From NCBI GenBank assembly GCA_018389105.1, contig JACATO010000989.1, positions 620,001 to 684,000 on the forward strand: DNA of 64,000 bases, in the 5' to 3' direction. Both the position numbers and the translations under genes were made by a program. This stretch comes from Nautilus pompilius (Eukaryota; Mollusca; Cephalopoda; Nautilida; Nautilidae). Below the pieces are notes generated by a model that worked only from the letters and a program-made list of their open reading frames with translations, was not told the origin of the DNA and did not search any database. The stretch's first letter is position 1; every line of letters begins with the position of its first letter. Shown here piece after piece: positions 26,068 through 38,409 of the stretch.

Positions 26068-27364
26068 CGAGGTCTGTCGAAAAAGTATCCGACCTTAAAA
26101 AAAAATTACGTACTTGGTGGGGTTCAATTGCTAATCCCCTTCAAAGTAGGCCCCTTGTGCCTCCACACATAGCCCAGCGATCCTTCCACTGTTCGAAGCA
26201 CGTCTGGAATGCTTCTCCCGGAATGGCTCTCAGTTCCGCTGTCGCATTCCGCATGACGTCCTCTCGGCTCTCAAAGGGGGAGCCTTTCAGTGGCATCTTC
26301 ATTTTTAGGAACAACCAGAAGTCAGAAGGAGCCATGTCTGGAGAGTAGGGAGCCTGGCGAATGAGCAAAATGCCTTTCTTTGCCAAGAAACCTTGGATCA
26401 GCTATGACGAATGAGCCAGGGCATTGCCATGCTGCAGGTGCCAGTTTTGCGAGGCCCACAGATCCGGTCTCTTGCGCTGAACTGCATCACAAAGACGTTG
26501 GAGGACTTCCTGATAGTACTCCTTTGTAACTGTTTGTCCTTCTGGTGCGTATTTGTGATGCATAACGCCTCGGTAGTCGAAGAAAACACTCAGCATCACC
26601 TTGATTTTTCTCCGGACCTTGGTGACGTTGGGTACTTCCATTGTGATGACTGAACTTTGTTTCCTGGTCATACCCATATACCCACGTCTCATCTCCAGTT
26701 ATCACGGTATTCTGGAACTCAGGATCCCTGTTGGCAGTATCCAGCAGGTCCTGAGACGAAGTTGTTGTTGTTCCTGAGAAAGCAGCTTGGGCACAAATTT
26801 TGCTGGCACTCTGCACAAGCCCAAATCCTCCTTTAAAATTGCATGTGCAGAATCTTTACTGATCCCAACCTCGTCACCAATTTCCCGCACCATCAAACGA
26901 CAATCCTCCATTATCAAGGTCTGCACTTTTTCGATAACAACTGCATTGCAGCTTGCTGACGGCCTCCCGGAACGCTGGTCACTCACCACCGATGTGCAAC
27001 CATCTTTGAACCTGTTGTACCGACCATTCCTTTATTTGGGTAACACCCATGGCATTGTCACCAGCAGCCTGTTGAATTTTGCAAATTGTTTCTGCTTGGG
27101 TATCACCAAGCTTTTGGCAAAACTTTATGCAAGATCGTTGCTCCACACGTTCCATCATCACGGGCGAAATGGAAATGTGATGAGTTAGTAGTACAGCACT
27201 TCACATGCTGGCTGCCTGACAGCAACTGATGCATCCAGCAAGCCCGCCAAAAACCACGCATGTGCATGAAGGCATGCGGCTCCACTATGCACACTTTTGC
27301 CTCCCTAACGTCATTACTTCCCACAGGAAAAAATAAAGTCGGATACTTTTTCGACAGACCTCGT
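26068..27364 (-). mobile_element. mariner (DD34D) transposon, inactivated
   Basis: A 1297-bp element with terminal inverted repeats of 28-29 bp (CGAGGTCTGTCGAAAAAGTA at the left, mirrored at 27,337-27,364) and flanking TA dinucleotides, the mariner target duplication. The length is normal for mariner. The transposase is on the minus strand but spread over several frames, so the copy cannot make a full protein. The TIRs are almost identical, which suggests a moderately young insertion. It lies upstream of the first visible collagen exon. Confidence 0.96.
26141..27161 (-). pseudogene. mariner transposase, broken
   Basis: Read right to left on the minus strand: an N-terminal helix-turn-helix segment (MERVEQRSCIKFCQKLGDTQ), a second HTH with SDQRSGRPS, the first catalytic region TGDETWVYGYD, the middle FFDYRGV and KEYYQEVL, the second catalytic region HGNALAH, and YSPDMAPSDF with the third Asp. 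At least three frameshifts (near 26,985, 26,750 and 26,670) and one in-frame TAG just after the HGNALAH block interrupt it. The second catalytic Asp of the usual HDNA motif is Gly here. The spacing from that site to the last Asp is 34 residues, as in the mariner family. It is a dead copy. Confidence 0.93.
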
Positions 27365-28049
27365 ATAATCTCTGTGTTTATTTGTGTTGCTTTTTCAATT
27401 TTATATTGAGTATTTAGCAGAAATGGTTTATGACTTTTCATATACTGTTTTAGTAGATTCTGTAGAAATATCAGCTAATAGAGCATATATTTCATTGAAT
27501 TCTCTGAAACTAGTTTTTATCTTATGCATATTATCTCAGTATAATTTCTTTTTAGTTTTATATGCACTCACTCACTCATGGCCATAAATTTATTAGGAAT
27601 TTTGAAGCTGCAGCAAGAAAGACAGAAAAGTTGCACGATTGTATAATATTGCTGCAGTCCTGAACTTGTTTGCAGAAATACCATCAAAGTTTTAAAGATC
27701 TAAGATGCAATTTATTAATATAGCAGGTGTAAATTTGAAAAGTGAGAAGGAAGTTAGTGAAAATATTGTCTTGTAGCACCATACCTGTTGACCCCTTTTG
27801 AAACTAACCCTGTACTGTATAGTAAAGCTTTCAAATCCACATTTCATTGTCTTGAACCATATGAATACCAGGATTGCATTTATCAGGCAATATAATGATT
27901 GAATAAAAGCAATGAAACACAAAAGGAAACTCAAAAGAATAGAGAATTTTCTACCAATTTATTAAATATTCACCTGTTTTCATGCATTGTAAGATAAATT
28001 GTTAGTGTTTCTCTTCAGTTGCTAATGTGCTTGTCACTGGTATTTTTAG

Positions 28050-28489
28050 CATCATCATTTGTCAAATCAGAAAGTCTGTGAACGCTCTTTGCTTTAAGCA
28101 CCGGTTCTTCCTTGTCTGTTTCCATGAGTCCTCCTGTGACAATCACTTTGGAAGAGTTCATCCTTGCACTGCATAAAAAAGGCCAAGGAGCTGGAAATCT
28201 ACCTGCTCCTTGTTCAGCAGCTCAACACCAACTTGGTGGTGGTGGAATTTTACAGCTGGTCTTACAAGTGAAAATATACATAAATTTAGGACACGGATAT
28301 TTACACAAAAAACCCCACAGAATGCTGTAAATTCTATTAATATTGTATTGTCATCGTGAGAGTAAAACAGTTGTTTTCTTGGAGGGGTTCAGAGTCACAA
28401 ACTCAGCAACACTTTGCCAGGAAATGGAAATTTGTCCAGCATCTTCTGAACAGGAGCGCAGAAGGCTTCCACATCACTGTAATGCATAA

Positions 28490-28537
<48 letters not shown>

Positions 28538-30480
28538 GTCAGACCAAAGAATTTCTGTTGCATTCCTGAGGAGAGGGTCCCATCATCAACATATTGTATC
28601 TCCCTTCCTCCAAGTTGATCTTCTACAAGACCTAGTCTCTGATGTGCTTCATTTGATTGAACCTCACCAAAAAAAAATTTGCAAAGTAGACTATCTATTT
28701 TAGGCAAGAAAGCTCCAATCTTTGTTTTTCCTTTTACCAAAGTTGAAAAAATATATGAAAAACATATTTCAAAATATACTAAAAGGTTGTGTGTTTGCTT
28801 AGGTATTGATACTTGCCTCAACAAGTCCTAGAAGAAGAAAAAAATGGAAAAAGAAAATGTTTAATTTACCTGAAACAATCTGTTGATGTTGTTCAACATT
28901 GGCAGGATGTATCTGCTGGAAGTGAAGGTCAGGTGTTGATGAAGCTTCTCTGAGATGTGTTTTACTGCCTGGTCTCTTAAAATGAGGATGGCTGGCAAAG
29001 TAGCTCTTTAACACAGCTTACTGATTGAGGATTCCATCGCATGCTCTCTTCAGGGAAAAGCCATAGAGTGGGACACTGCTTCAGAATTCCATACTGGTTC
29101 ACATCACTGAAGATGTTATAGGTTTTGTTATCTTCTCTTCTCTTTGAAACCTAAAATGGAACAAAGATACCAACAAATCTAAACAAAAGTAGTAATAAAA
29201 GATTCTCCACTGCAATCTCAACCTAAAATAAAAAAAGAGAACGAGTCATAGGTGTCAACAAAGTGATTGTCAGTGGGAGAGGACATTTTTTTTTGATAAC
29301 AGACTTAGCACAAAGATTTGCAAGAAGGCAGATGCACTTGATGCTAAACTCTTTCTCATACTTCTCAAGTAGTCAAGACAGGATGGAGTTGCTTCATCCC
29401 ACCACGATGTTGCAGTTGTCACTGGCAAAACTGATTAGATTTTCCTAAAGCATCTCTATGCCAGCGAAAGTTGAGTAGAAGACAATAAATGAAGTTTAAA
29501 ATAATTACATGGAAACATTGGTAAACTACATTTTAGTAATCACCAAAGACTCAAGAATACATAGGTCATACTGATCTGATTTAATATCACTAGTTATTTG
29601 TTTGAAGCTAATTACATCTACGACTCATTTGACTAACGTTAATCATTAATATAAATAAATATGTTTTCTGCAAACCTAAAAGGTTGCCATAGTAACATAG
29701 AAGCTGGATGATGGACTAAGTAAAGCTACTGTTTGGCTATTAAAGTCCTCTCTCATCCGTCACCCAATGCCATAACAACAGGTATGTTTAAGAATGTCGC
29801 AAAGCATTTCAAGGTTAATTAATCACTTGTAAAGTTATTCTGCATTTTCCATCATTGAGTTTTGGTATGTCAAGGATCTTGGTTTTAGTGTCTCTCTCTT
29901 CAAAAACTGGAACAAGACTAGTCAGTTGCATCTTTGCTTTTTTTGTCATTGCTCTTATCAATCATCAAAGAGAAAGCATTTGTCTTGCATCTTCCAGTAC
30001 CTGGGTCTGTGTAAGCTTTATCTAGACTGCTTTAATTATTTGTGTGGCTTCTGTCATCTTGCACAAAAATCTAACTACAGCCTTGCTGTTGCCAAACATT
30101 TATCTCAAAGTTCAGTAAAATGATCAGCAGTTGAGGCTGGCAAATTGTTTGATCACAAATCACCAGAATAATACTTCAGCCTGTCACATTTGCTTCTGGT
30201 TGTATCTTTTAAGAATGAATGTTTATAGCCATGAATTGTTTGTTTTTTTTCACACACGCTTTGTGAACATAAGTGTCAAAAATGTATCCGTAAGTCATAT
30301 CAACCCAGGGCTGCAATTTTGATGCTTCTTTACAAAGAATACAAAACATGTACTTTTCATCATCTGAAGACACACGAATCAAACCGCCATGTTTTGACAG
30401 ATCTTCCATGCTTTTAAATGCCAGCCGGCTTGTTTTCCCATCTTTTGTTAACCTTTTTTGAAGGTGGCAGCATCTTACAT
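28050..30480 (-). pseudogene. hAT-superfamily transposase remnant
   Basis: Read right to left on the minus strand: RLTKDGKTSRLAFKS (30,465-30,410), CKEASKLQPWVDMTYG (30,330), TEATQIIKAV (30,045), ENLISFASDNCNIVVG (29,445-29,400), IKCICLLANLCAKSV (29,345-29,300), ILKQCPTLWLFPEES (29,090-29,045), and LKSYFASHPHFKRPGSK (29,010-28,960). Together these trace a hAT-like transposase core; the SDN..VG, C-I-C-H-like and Q-T-R-W-L-like blocks are in the expected order. Stops and frameshifts are frequent, and a TTA microsatellite has expanded inside it. No terminal repeats were found. Confidence 0.72.
28491..28537. repeat. (TTA)n microsatellite
   Basis: About sixteen perfect units inside the hAT-like remnant. 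The flanking coding remnant is interrupted by it, so the expansion came later. Confidence 0.95.
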
Positions 30481-30665
30481 CTTGTTTACACTAAAATCAC
30501 TCTATACCATGGTGCTTCTGGATGCATCAATAGGCATGTGCAACTTCAAATTCTGTTTCTATAAATCTGCAAGATGATACTTACCCGCTCAAAAAAATGT
30601 TTCTGATTTTAATCACTGATAAATAAACTTAACAGATTAGTTTTCATTGTCATATTTTATTCTTG

Positions 30666-30680
30666 TATATATATATATAT
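30666..30680. repeat. (TA)n microsatellite
   Basis: A short TA run. Confidence 0.85.
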
Positions 30681-30982
30681 TTTTTATATGACCCTATTAC
30701 CTGAAAACATCAAAGAAACTGTATTAAATACAGATGGCGTTATAGGTATGAAACATGACAAATTTTGGACTAGTGATATCAGTCAAAAATTTTTCAGCTG
30801 CCTATAGCCACACGCAACTTTGTGGGATGCTAAAAACCCATTTTCCAAATTTTAAGAGAGGGATAAGCTAAACACGACATATAGCAGCAAGTAAAATGTG
30901 AAGAATATTGTGTACACAGAAATTTTAAATATCTGACAGTGCCTATATTATTGTTCTGTTTACAAACTAAAGATATATGTAC

Positions 30983-31046
30983 TAGGGATGTGCAAGTAAA
31001 ACCTGGCAAATACTACTTCAGCCAGGTTCCATTCCAACATCTCCAC
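30983..31046 (+). repeat. Foldback repeat, copy C, next to collagen exon 1
   Basis: The left arm contains AAACCTGGC and the right arm GCCAGGTTCCATTCC, forming the same hairpin with a shorter loop. It ends only about 85 bp upstream of the first visible collagen exon, so it would be transcribed in the intron close to the splice acceptor. Confidence 0.6.
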
Positions 31047-31131
31047 TTATATACATGTAATTAAACTAAAACATATTTTGTTTTTTTATAATACCTAGAT
31101 ACTGTATTTTATTTTTTTTTTTGTTTTTCAG

Positions 31132-31210
31132 GTGAGTGTGCTACAAAAATTCTGTCAGGCAACAAAGGAGTATTGCCTACCTTTAAAGGAAGGATCTCCA
31201 GGTAAACCAG
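31132..31210 (+). CDS. Collagen-like gene, exon 1 of those visible (cysteine linker plus first Gly-X-Y)
   Basis: The exon follows a strong polypyrimidine tract ending in ttttcag and is closed by donor gtatgt. It is 79 bp, enters in phase 0 and leaves in phase 1. It reads VSVLQKFCQATKEYC, then a short linker, then GSPGKPG, the start of the triple-helical region. The two cysteines seven residues apart just before the helix could tie three chains together. A C-x(6)-C linker of this kind is what I recall before the collagen domain of gliomedin/colmedin proteins, type II membrane proteins that end in an olfactomedin domain. No transmembrane or olfactomedin exon is in the window, so a different transmembrane collagen or a secreted collagen remains possible. 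The exon is sound; the family call is inference. Confidence 0.85.
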
Positions 31211-31559
31211 GTATGTTCTGATCAATCAAGGAATTACTACATACTACACACCTTTGGAAAAAACTTTGTATTTTATACAAAAAATTTTTTAATTATCCTC
31301 AGGTTAATTTTATTCTACTTTTGTGGGTGAGCATGAGGTGTGAATGTGCAAGTAGGGTTCTAAGGTAAAACAAAGTGTCAGAAAATATACATATTATACA
31401 TATACACAATCGCACACCTGTTTACCTGAAAACAGATCTGGTGTGTTATTAAAACCAGTCATTTCAACTGTGAATGGTATTTCGTGGATCAAAAACACCA
31501 GCTAAAAGAAAAGCAAAAAATCTATATTTCTAATAGTGATGTCAGAGTAATAGTGACTG

Positions 31560-32080
31560 TTCTTTCCTTAATGAAACTTTAAGCTTCTGTCAGGTCTTCT
31601 TGAAAGTGGCAATACATGATGGCCAGTAGTTTGATATGTTTATATCCCTTTTTGTTGCTGTCATTACACACATTTGTTCATTATGAGTAAAAAATCTCTC
31701 TTGACCCTTTCTTTATACTAAGGACATTCCTGAAATATACCTAAAATAACATGTAATGGCAACCAGTCCCTGTCCTTTGTTTGAACTCTCTTAGTATCTT
31801 TAATAAAATAGTGGTTTGGTTTCTGAAAGCTATATGTTACAATAACTCCAAGATCCTGTTCTATATGTGACATCATCATAATTGAAACTGTAATTTGAGA
31901 AATTAACAAATTTACATTTTGTGACCCTGACTCATTTTCCATCAAAGATGAGAGTGATGATTTATGTAAAGGTGCAGTGAAACATGCATGAACTTTGAAA
32001 TCACTTAAGAGGATGATTTTCAAAACATTCTTTGTTCTGAAGATGTCACAAAAAGGATCCCCGTTGACTGGCATCGTCAT
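31560..32080 (-). pseudogene. Possible LINE reverse-transcriptase fragment
   Basis: The minus strand has TKCKFVNFS followed, in another frame, by HIEQDLGVIVTYSFQK. KCK.M.F and E-x-DLGV-x-V are adjacent blocks in CR1/Jockey-type reverse transcriptases. Nothing else in the segment is clearly alignable by eye, so only about 60 residues support the call. It lies in intron 1. Confidence 0.4.
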
Positions 32081-32084
32081 TTTC

Positions 32085-33585
32085 TGTTTTCTGTCTGTCT
32101 GTCATATTTCTTCTACCTTGTGCTGTTGGTAGTTGGTTTATTCTGGGTGGTTACAATGTTCTGTAAAAAAGCATGGACATGTTGGTATTATAACAGGCCT
32201 AACCTTGGACTGTTCCTATTCACAACCCTGACTCTTCTAATCAATCTTGAGTTGGTCACACAAAACAGACTCTAAGCTTAGGAGTCTTTAGATATTGTTG
32301 ATTTGTTTAAAACCATCTACATGGCTCCATTTAATGTGGTTTATGGGGACTATATCTATTTTCTAACTTGTAGTATGGTTTTTATTGTGTGGGTTTATTC
32401 ACGCTACTGATTATAAGACTTCTAGTAAGTCTTTTTTGCCTTTGAAGTTGAAATTATTCTGTCTGCTTATGAGTAGAAAATGGGCATATCAATTGAAATA
32501 ATGTACACTTCTCTACCTTTTGTCATTTTTTGAGTGTATGGAAAAAAAAGGCTTTTGCGTTCACTTTTCTAATTTTTTTTTTTGTATATGTGTTCGACAA
32601 AGATATAAAGTGACTTTTCTTTACACTTTGATTTCATCTAGAAGCCCAAATAGGCATAGTAAGCAGCAGAGCATCTCATTTTACAACTGACTTGTATTAC
32701 TTCCCTTAAGCCTTTTCCTTCCTCTTTGACAAATTTTGTGCGTATTTGTAGTGGGTTTTCTGGATGCAGAGGAAACTGTGGCATTATAACAATGTTCATA
32801 CATTAATGAAGTTTCAAAACTGCAACACTATTAATTATGTTTGCCTAAATTTAGAGAACGCCCAAAGCTGTTCTCTTTTGTTTTTGAATTTATTTCCTGT
32901 ACAAAAATAAAATCAAATCTTAGCTGAGCTCTACTGCAGGAGTGAGAAGTAAAATATGCTTCCTATGTACATTCTGTACTCACCAAGTGATTATACTTAA
33001 ATTACAGTAGTTTATGTACTTGTTTTTTTTTTCCCCTTTTATATAGACATTTTATTTAAAAGGTAGTTATATATAAGTTGTTCAGAAATCTTAAATATTT
33101 AGATTATTTATGAAGAAATGGCAACTGTTTGCTTTAATTTTTAGGGGAGTCTGACTGATTTTGATAATTATCTCCTTTATTTAAACAACCAAAAATGTTT
33201 TCATTATAAAGGAGTTGAATAATTCTGACTATGAATTGAAATTTTCCACATGGATTTGCTTAAACCTTTGAGTACTTCCATATATTTATAGGAAATGAGT
33301 ATCGATCCTGACAGAGTAATCCCAAGAATATGTTTCCAAGATTTTATGGGGTTTCCTGAAGTTTGTAGAACCTGAAGATTACACTATTGGTGTCAATATC
33401 CACTTAGAAATATACAAAGGATTGATACAAAATGTACACAAGGAACAAGGCACAGAATAATAATGGGAACTGTCCACACTTTCATTTCTTGGATAACGTC
33501 CTGTTAAAACAAGTGTTTCGATGACATTAACAGTGGGTAAAGTTACCTTGATGGTAAAGTTTTGATTTGGTTTGATTTTCATTAG
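32085..33585. other. Intron 1, right part
   Basis: AT-rich, ending in the exon 2 acceptor. No gene or repeat recognised. Confidence 0.6.
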
Positions 33586-33666
33586 GTAACCCTGGTCCAC
33601 AAGGAATCTCAGGACCCAAAGGCAGCAAGGGAAGCTCTGGGGATAGGGGCTATCCTGGTATGACAG
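33586..33666 (+). CDS. Collagen-like gene, exon 2
   Basis: An 81-bp exon (nine Gly-X-Y triplets) between acceptor ttcattag and donor gtaatg. It begins by completing the glycine codon left open by the previous exon and reads GNPGPQGISGPKG, then SKGSSGDRGYPGMTG. No triplet is broken. Proline in the Y position and lysine before glycine are typical substrates for prolyl and lysyl hydroxylation. Introns of 2.4 kb and 4.2 kb flank it. Confidence 0.92.
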
Positions 33667-34279
33667 GTAATGTCAGTTTTCTCCATGATTGTTACATTTG
33701 TTGAATTGTTATATATATATATGCTTTATTTTTGCAATTACTATAGATAATAAGCATTTTCCATCTAGCCTTTCAGAAGCCAACTCTAATAGCTCTTGAC
33801 TTTTTGTTAAAATAAAATTTATTCTGTTAATTTGAAAAAATGATAGTTATTGTCCATTTCCTAAATATAAAAGGCATGCAGACCCCATGTTCTATTTGAA
33901 TGCCTCTAGTAAATGAAATTACAATGTAACCTCTAAAATTTAGTGTTCTAAAGTTTTTAATGGACTAGTTGTGGCCCCAGGATCTTAATTCTGAAATTCA
34001 TATATTCAGATCATTTGCAGTTTTGGAGTATACTGGTGTAGTTCAGAATCTTGCCACTTGCAAATCTTGGCACTATCAGTGCTCACCTGGTGGCCATCTT
34101 GTATGTTTTGATCCTACCTCCTTATAGCACCGTGCTCTTGAGAAATTGTCCTTTATATTTTGCTTCTTTTTATCACCCCTTATTATGCTTCCCACTCAGA
34201 AAAAATCATCTGTTGATGCCACAAAGAAACTTAGTGGTCAGAGATGTAAACAGAAATTCCTTACAATAAGAAGGTTAAA

Positions 34280-35793
34280 ATATTTTTAAAAATCATAGGA
34301 GAGAATGTTGGTGCATCATTTTGTGTGAAGAGTAAGATGTTGGAAAGTCCACCGTTTATGACATAAAGAAACAAAGTGAAAAAACTTTAAAAGTTTTTTG
34401 CTGAGAGTGAATGAATAAAGGCATTGATGTGTCTAAGATACTACAGCGGATCATGATGAGGTGTTATACAAATGGTTTATGACTCACTGTAGCAAAAATA
34501 TTACTGTCTGGCCTAATGCTTATTGCACAAGCTAAAGTATACCATGAAGCAATCAGCTTGAGTCAAGAATGTTTATATTCATAAGGTTTGTTACAAATAA
34601 AGTGGAAGGTGTCAAAGATGCTAAAGACAGGCTCACAGTCCTTACTTGTGCAAATGTGGCTGGCACACACAAATGTAAGTTACTCATAATTAATAAAAGT
34701 GCAAAACCTCAAGCCCTTAAAGGAGTTAACTTCCTTCCTGTGATTTGCAAGGCTAATAAATGGACTTGGGTCACTCAAGAAATAATCTTAAAATGGTTTA
34801 AACAATTTTGTACTTGAAGCTCATGCCCATTGTTGTAAGTTAGGGCTGCCAGCTGATTGTACAGTTGCCCTCTTTCATAAGTGCTCAGCACACCCACTTA
34901 TTGAAAAGATGGATGCAGACACTGTTTTCCTCACATACTTCCCTCTCAACCGTACTTCATTAATTAAACCAATGGATCAGTGTGTTATCAGATCTCTTAA
35001 GACTAAATATAGGAAAGGTTTTATGTGCTGCCTTGTTAATTGTTGTTTTACTGTTGAAGGGATAGAAAAATTCAAAAAGCAGTTTACTAGGCTGCTGGAT
35101 GGAACAAAGTGACTCAGCCCACACTTAAAAATGCATGAAAAAGACTGCTTTCATCAACAAAACAGTCAGAGAAAAAACCAGAGCATTCAAAAGGAGCATA
35201 ACTCTTAAACTATGTGAGTAGCACGACATTGATTTTATAAAGGACTTGAATGAAAATGATGTTATGACATGGCTTAATTGTGATCAGGATAATCCAAGTG
35301 TTGGGCATCTCAGACCTCAGAATAATGGAGTCAGTGACAAGCCATAAAGAACTTGAAAGTGAGGATAATGAAGATGATGAACTTCAAGAAGAGAGAATTT
35401 CTTTGGAGGAGGAAATTCAGCTTAGTTCTGCCTTTACAACATTTCTTCAGCAAAGAATTTTTAATGGAGTGTGAGATAATGCAAGTTCACATGAAGCAAG
35501 CAACATTACATGAAATATTTTCTAAAGTTAACTATAAAAAATACTAAATAAAATAGAAAATTGGGTTAGTTTATTTGATAAAACTAATGAATATAACATT
35601 TTAATTTGTTTTCCAGTTTAGGGTTTACTCTATTTGTATACTACATTCTCTACTCTCCTTGTTCATTTGAAATGTGTTAAGTTTTCTGTGTTATACAATT
35701 ACTTATTTACACTGTATACATCATTTCTGCCTTTTTATTCCAAAATTCGGAAAGGCCCAGGTCTCAACCATCCAAATTTCAGAGGTTTGACTG
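34280..35793 (+). pseudogene. Tigger/pogo-like transposon remnant
   Basis: In order on the + strand: VGKSTVYDIKKQ (HTH end, near 34,335), KDRLTVLTCANVAGTHK with ANKWTW (central domain, 34,615-34,770), FPLNRTSLIKPMDQCVIRSL (34,940-35,000), and an acidic tail ESEDNEDDELQEE (35,355-35,395). These are the hallmarks of Tigger/jerky (DDE_1) transposases. Frameshifts and stops separate all blocks. The right end (about 35,740-35,793) ends in AGAGGTTTGACTG, which reads inward as CAGTCAAACCTCT, a Tigger-type terminus. I found no clear matching left terminus. It lies in intron 2. Confidence 0.9.
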
Positions 35794-36229
35794 TGTTTGG
35801 AATAAAATAGAAATGCTTCATTTTGGATTGCTGGAATTACTTCCCTTGAATGATGGCACTAAATGTAAACTTCATTGAAAATAAACAAAGAAATGAAATA
35901 AACCAAAAATTACCAAATAATTTTTTTCCCCCTCTGGATATCATATTTAAAGAAAATATACTGAAACAAATTCTGTTATATTATTTTTAAATATGTTACA
36001 TGAGAAGTATAAAGACATGAATTTGGTGATAATATAAATCAAAATAAAAGTTTATCCAATGAATCTACTGTATAATGTACATGGAATTTCAAGAGGTAAC
36101 ACTGCGCTGTCAGCCAGACTGGCTTAAAAGCATACAATTTTATCATCAGGAAATATTTTATATTAGCATGCATATTGATGAGGATGATTTCCTAAAATAA
36201 CATAGTAGATTTTTTGTTTGCATGAACAG

Positions 36230-37095
36230 GCCAGCTTGGTTTGTCAAAATGAACAATAGTGGTCAACTAAAAAAGCAGGTAAGTCAAAGTTTCATTTGCA
36301 AGATTCTTCAGCCTACAACAGAGGAGCATCACTATATTCATATGGAGCCATATTCATGACAGGGGTCCATCAGTGACCTTCCATGCAATAAAAACTACTT
36401 ACAAGGCCTCCAAAAGGATTGTTGTATTTGGGTCTTAGGTTGACAAAAGAGATTTATCTTGATAACAACAGTTAAATGTCTACTCAACAATGAAAGAAAA
36501 ATGTTTTTATGCTTGTGCAGTGTAGGTTGATGATCACAAGATGACTTTGTTAACTACCAACAACTCTCAAAGTAGTGTCAAAGATGGTGAGTTTGGCATT
36601 ATGGGTACTATTGACCACTACTATTTAGTATTGAATCTTGTGTCATGCTGATAGTCAGGCAATGGTTTGCTGCTGCCACAGAAAATTTTATACTACAAAC
36701 TGTATTCATGGCATGGAGATTTGATGAGGGCAGCATTATGGTGTGGAACAGAATATCCTATAAAAGGCTCATACCTTGCAGTCAGGAGGAGATTCTTGTC
36801 TCCTCCTTGTAAGGCCATTGATAAACACAATACATCTACATTTTAGCAAGGTGATGCTAAATTTCATGATGTACATGGGAGTTTGTGCACTCTGAATGAG
36901 AATAATGCCAATATTTTTGACTGGGGGCTTGGATGAACTTAATCACATTGGACATTTTTTGAATGAGAACAACTGGAGATCTTTTATGCCAACTACAACT
37001 ACATCCACTGAACTGACCTTTCCTCGATTTCAAGATGACTTTATTAACATTCCAAAAGCCTTATGAATGCCAGAGACAAATATAAAAGAACCTAA
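36230..37095 (+). pseudogene. Tc1-like transposase remnant
   Basis: The + strand contains EGSIMVWNRISYKRL (36,727-36,770), matching the GGSIMVWG block of Tc1 transposases. Later comes QGDAKFHDVHGSLCTLNENN (36,848-36,910), corresponding to the QQDNA..H segment before the last catalytic residue, and then LDELNHIGHFLNENNW (36,930-36,980), corresponding to SPDLNPIENLW. The catalytic D and E equivalents are degraded. Stops interrupt every frame. It lies in intron 2 between the Tigger remnant and exon 3. Confidence 0.75.
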
Positions 37096-37868
37096 AACTT
37101 TAAAGTTCACATTTTAAATTGTACTGAGGTTTTCTTTACCAAAGCATAGCTTAAATCAGATTGCATTTTCATTGTATTTAATAACCAACAATGAATCTCT
37201 CTTAATTGAAGTATGGTAATATATTAAAAGTATCTGGCTATGCAGTATATTTTGTGTGTAGATATAAATTTTACTTAACAAATACTAAATAAACATTTAT
37301 TTTGTTGTCTTCAAAATCCTCACTACCAGGAATTCTGTAGATTTTCTTTTCATTGATATTAGCAACTAGGTTTATTGATCTGGACTCATGTTTCCCAAGA
37401 CAAGCTATGTCAGTCATGAGATTAGGAACAGAAAACCAATACTAGATCTAGAACCATATCTTTTCCTATTTGGCTACTGGTCCTAGATGATGATGAAATA
37501 ACTTATTCTTCATTGTGTCAAGAAACTGACAACTTAACTTTTATATGTCCAGTTACAGCAACGTGTCTGCACAATTAAAGCCTCTCATTATAACACTTTC
37601 GTTAGTGAGTGAGTGGGTGGGTATTTTTGACATTTTCAGGTGTACCAAAATTATTGGAGAGTAGGAATATAACCAATATATGTCATATTGTTAACTGTTT
37701 TATGGCATCTAGATAATTTATCAGATGCTTATTTGGGGAGGAGAAAGGGCCATATGTGCATCTTCTCTTGCTGTATACACATCAAACAAATCTGGACACT
37801 GAACAATGCAACTTCAGTGTTATATTTTTTTGATACAAGATTTTTGCTTTTTGAAATTTCTAACTTAG

Positions 37869-37985
37869 GAATGAAAGGAAGCAACGGTGAATCAGGTGAC
37901 AAAGGTGAAAAAGGGCCCCCAGGGGTACCAGGATTAACAGGTGAAAAGGGTGATGAAGGACCATGGGGTCCACCAGGCCCAAAAG
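37869..37985 (+). CDS. Collagen-like gene, exon 3
   Basis: A 117-bp exon (thirteen triplets), phase 1 to phase 1, with acceptor taacttag and donor gtattt. It reads GMKGSNGESGDKGEKG, then PPGVPGLTGEKGDEG, then PWGPPGPKG. It is rich in KGE/KGD triplets, which form the interchain salt bridges that stabilise collagen helices. The donor is weaker than consensus but preserves frame and triplet register into the next exon. A tryptophan in a triplet (GPW) is unusual for collagen. The ORF is open upstream of the acceptor, but that part is not collagenous and is taken as intron. Confidence 0.93.
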
Positions 37986-38409
37986 GTATTTGTAAATAAT
38001 ACTAATGATCATAATAGTAATTACTTCATTACCTCACATCCATGTACATAAGCCAAAATTAATGCTCACTATAGTTAGAAACAACAAACAGTAAATAGAG
38101 TTCTATTTGTGATATTTTTACCTACATATGGTGGCTTATTCTATACTTGCTGGTTATGGCGGCATCTTAGGTTTTAAGCTTCATTTTGTGTCTTGGCCAG
38201 TACCATGGCTCCTCTCCCTCCCTTTGCAGCATGTTCTGAGTGGGTTCTTCTCTACTACTGGAAGACCTCTAGTAAGTTCTTTATTAAGTTGGCTGATGTT
38301 GGAGAACATTTGGTGAATTTTTGCTGCCCATTGTATGAAAATTTTCATGAATACAACATCAATGGCATTTTCAACTTTCTAAAGACTATATTTTAAATCA
38401 GCATTATCA

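Noticed and set aside
28491..28537. Direct repeats that might suggest an array
   Set aside because: A simple TTA microsatellite; no spacers and a eukaryotic context, so not CRISPR.
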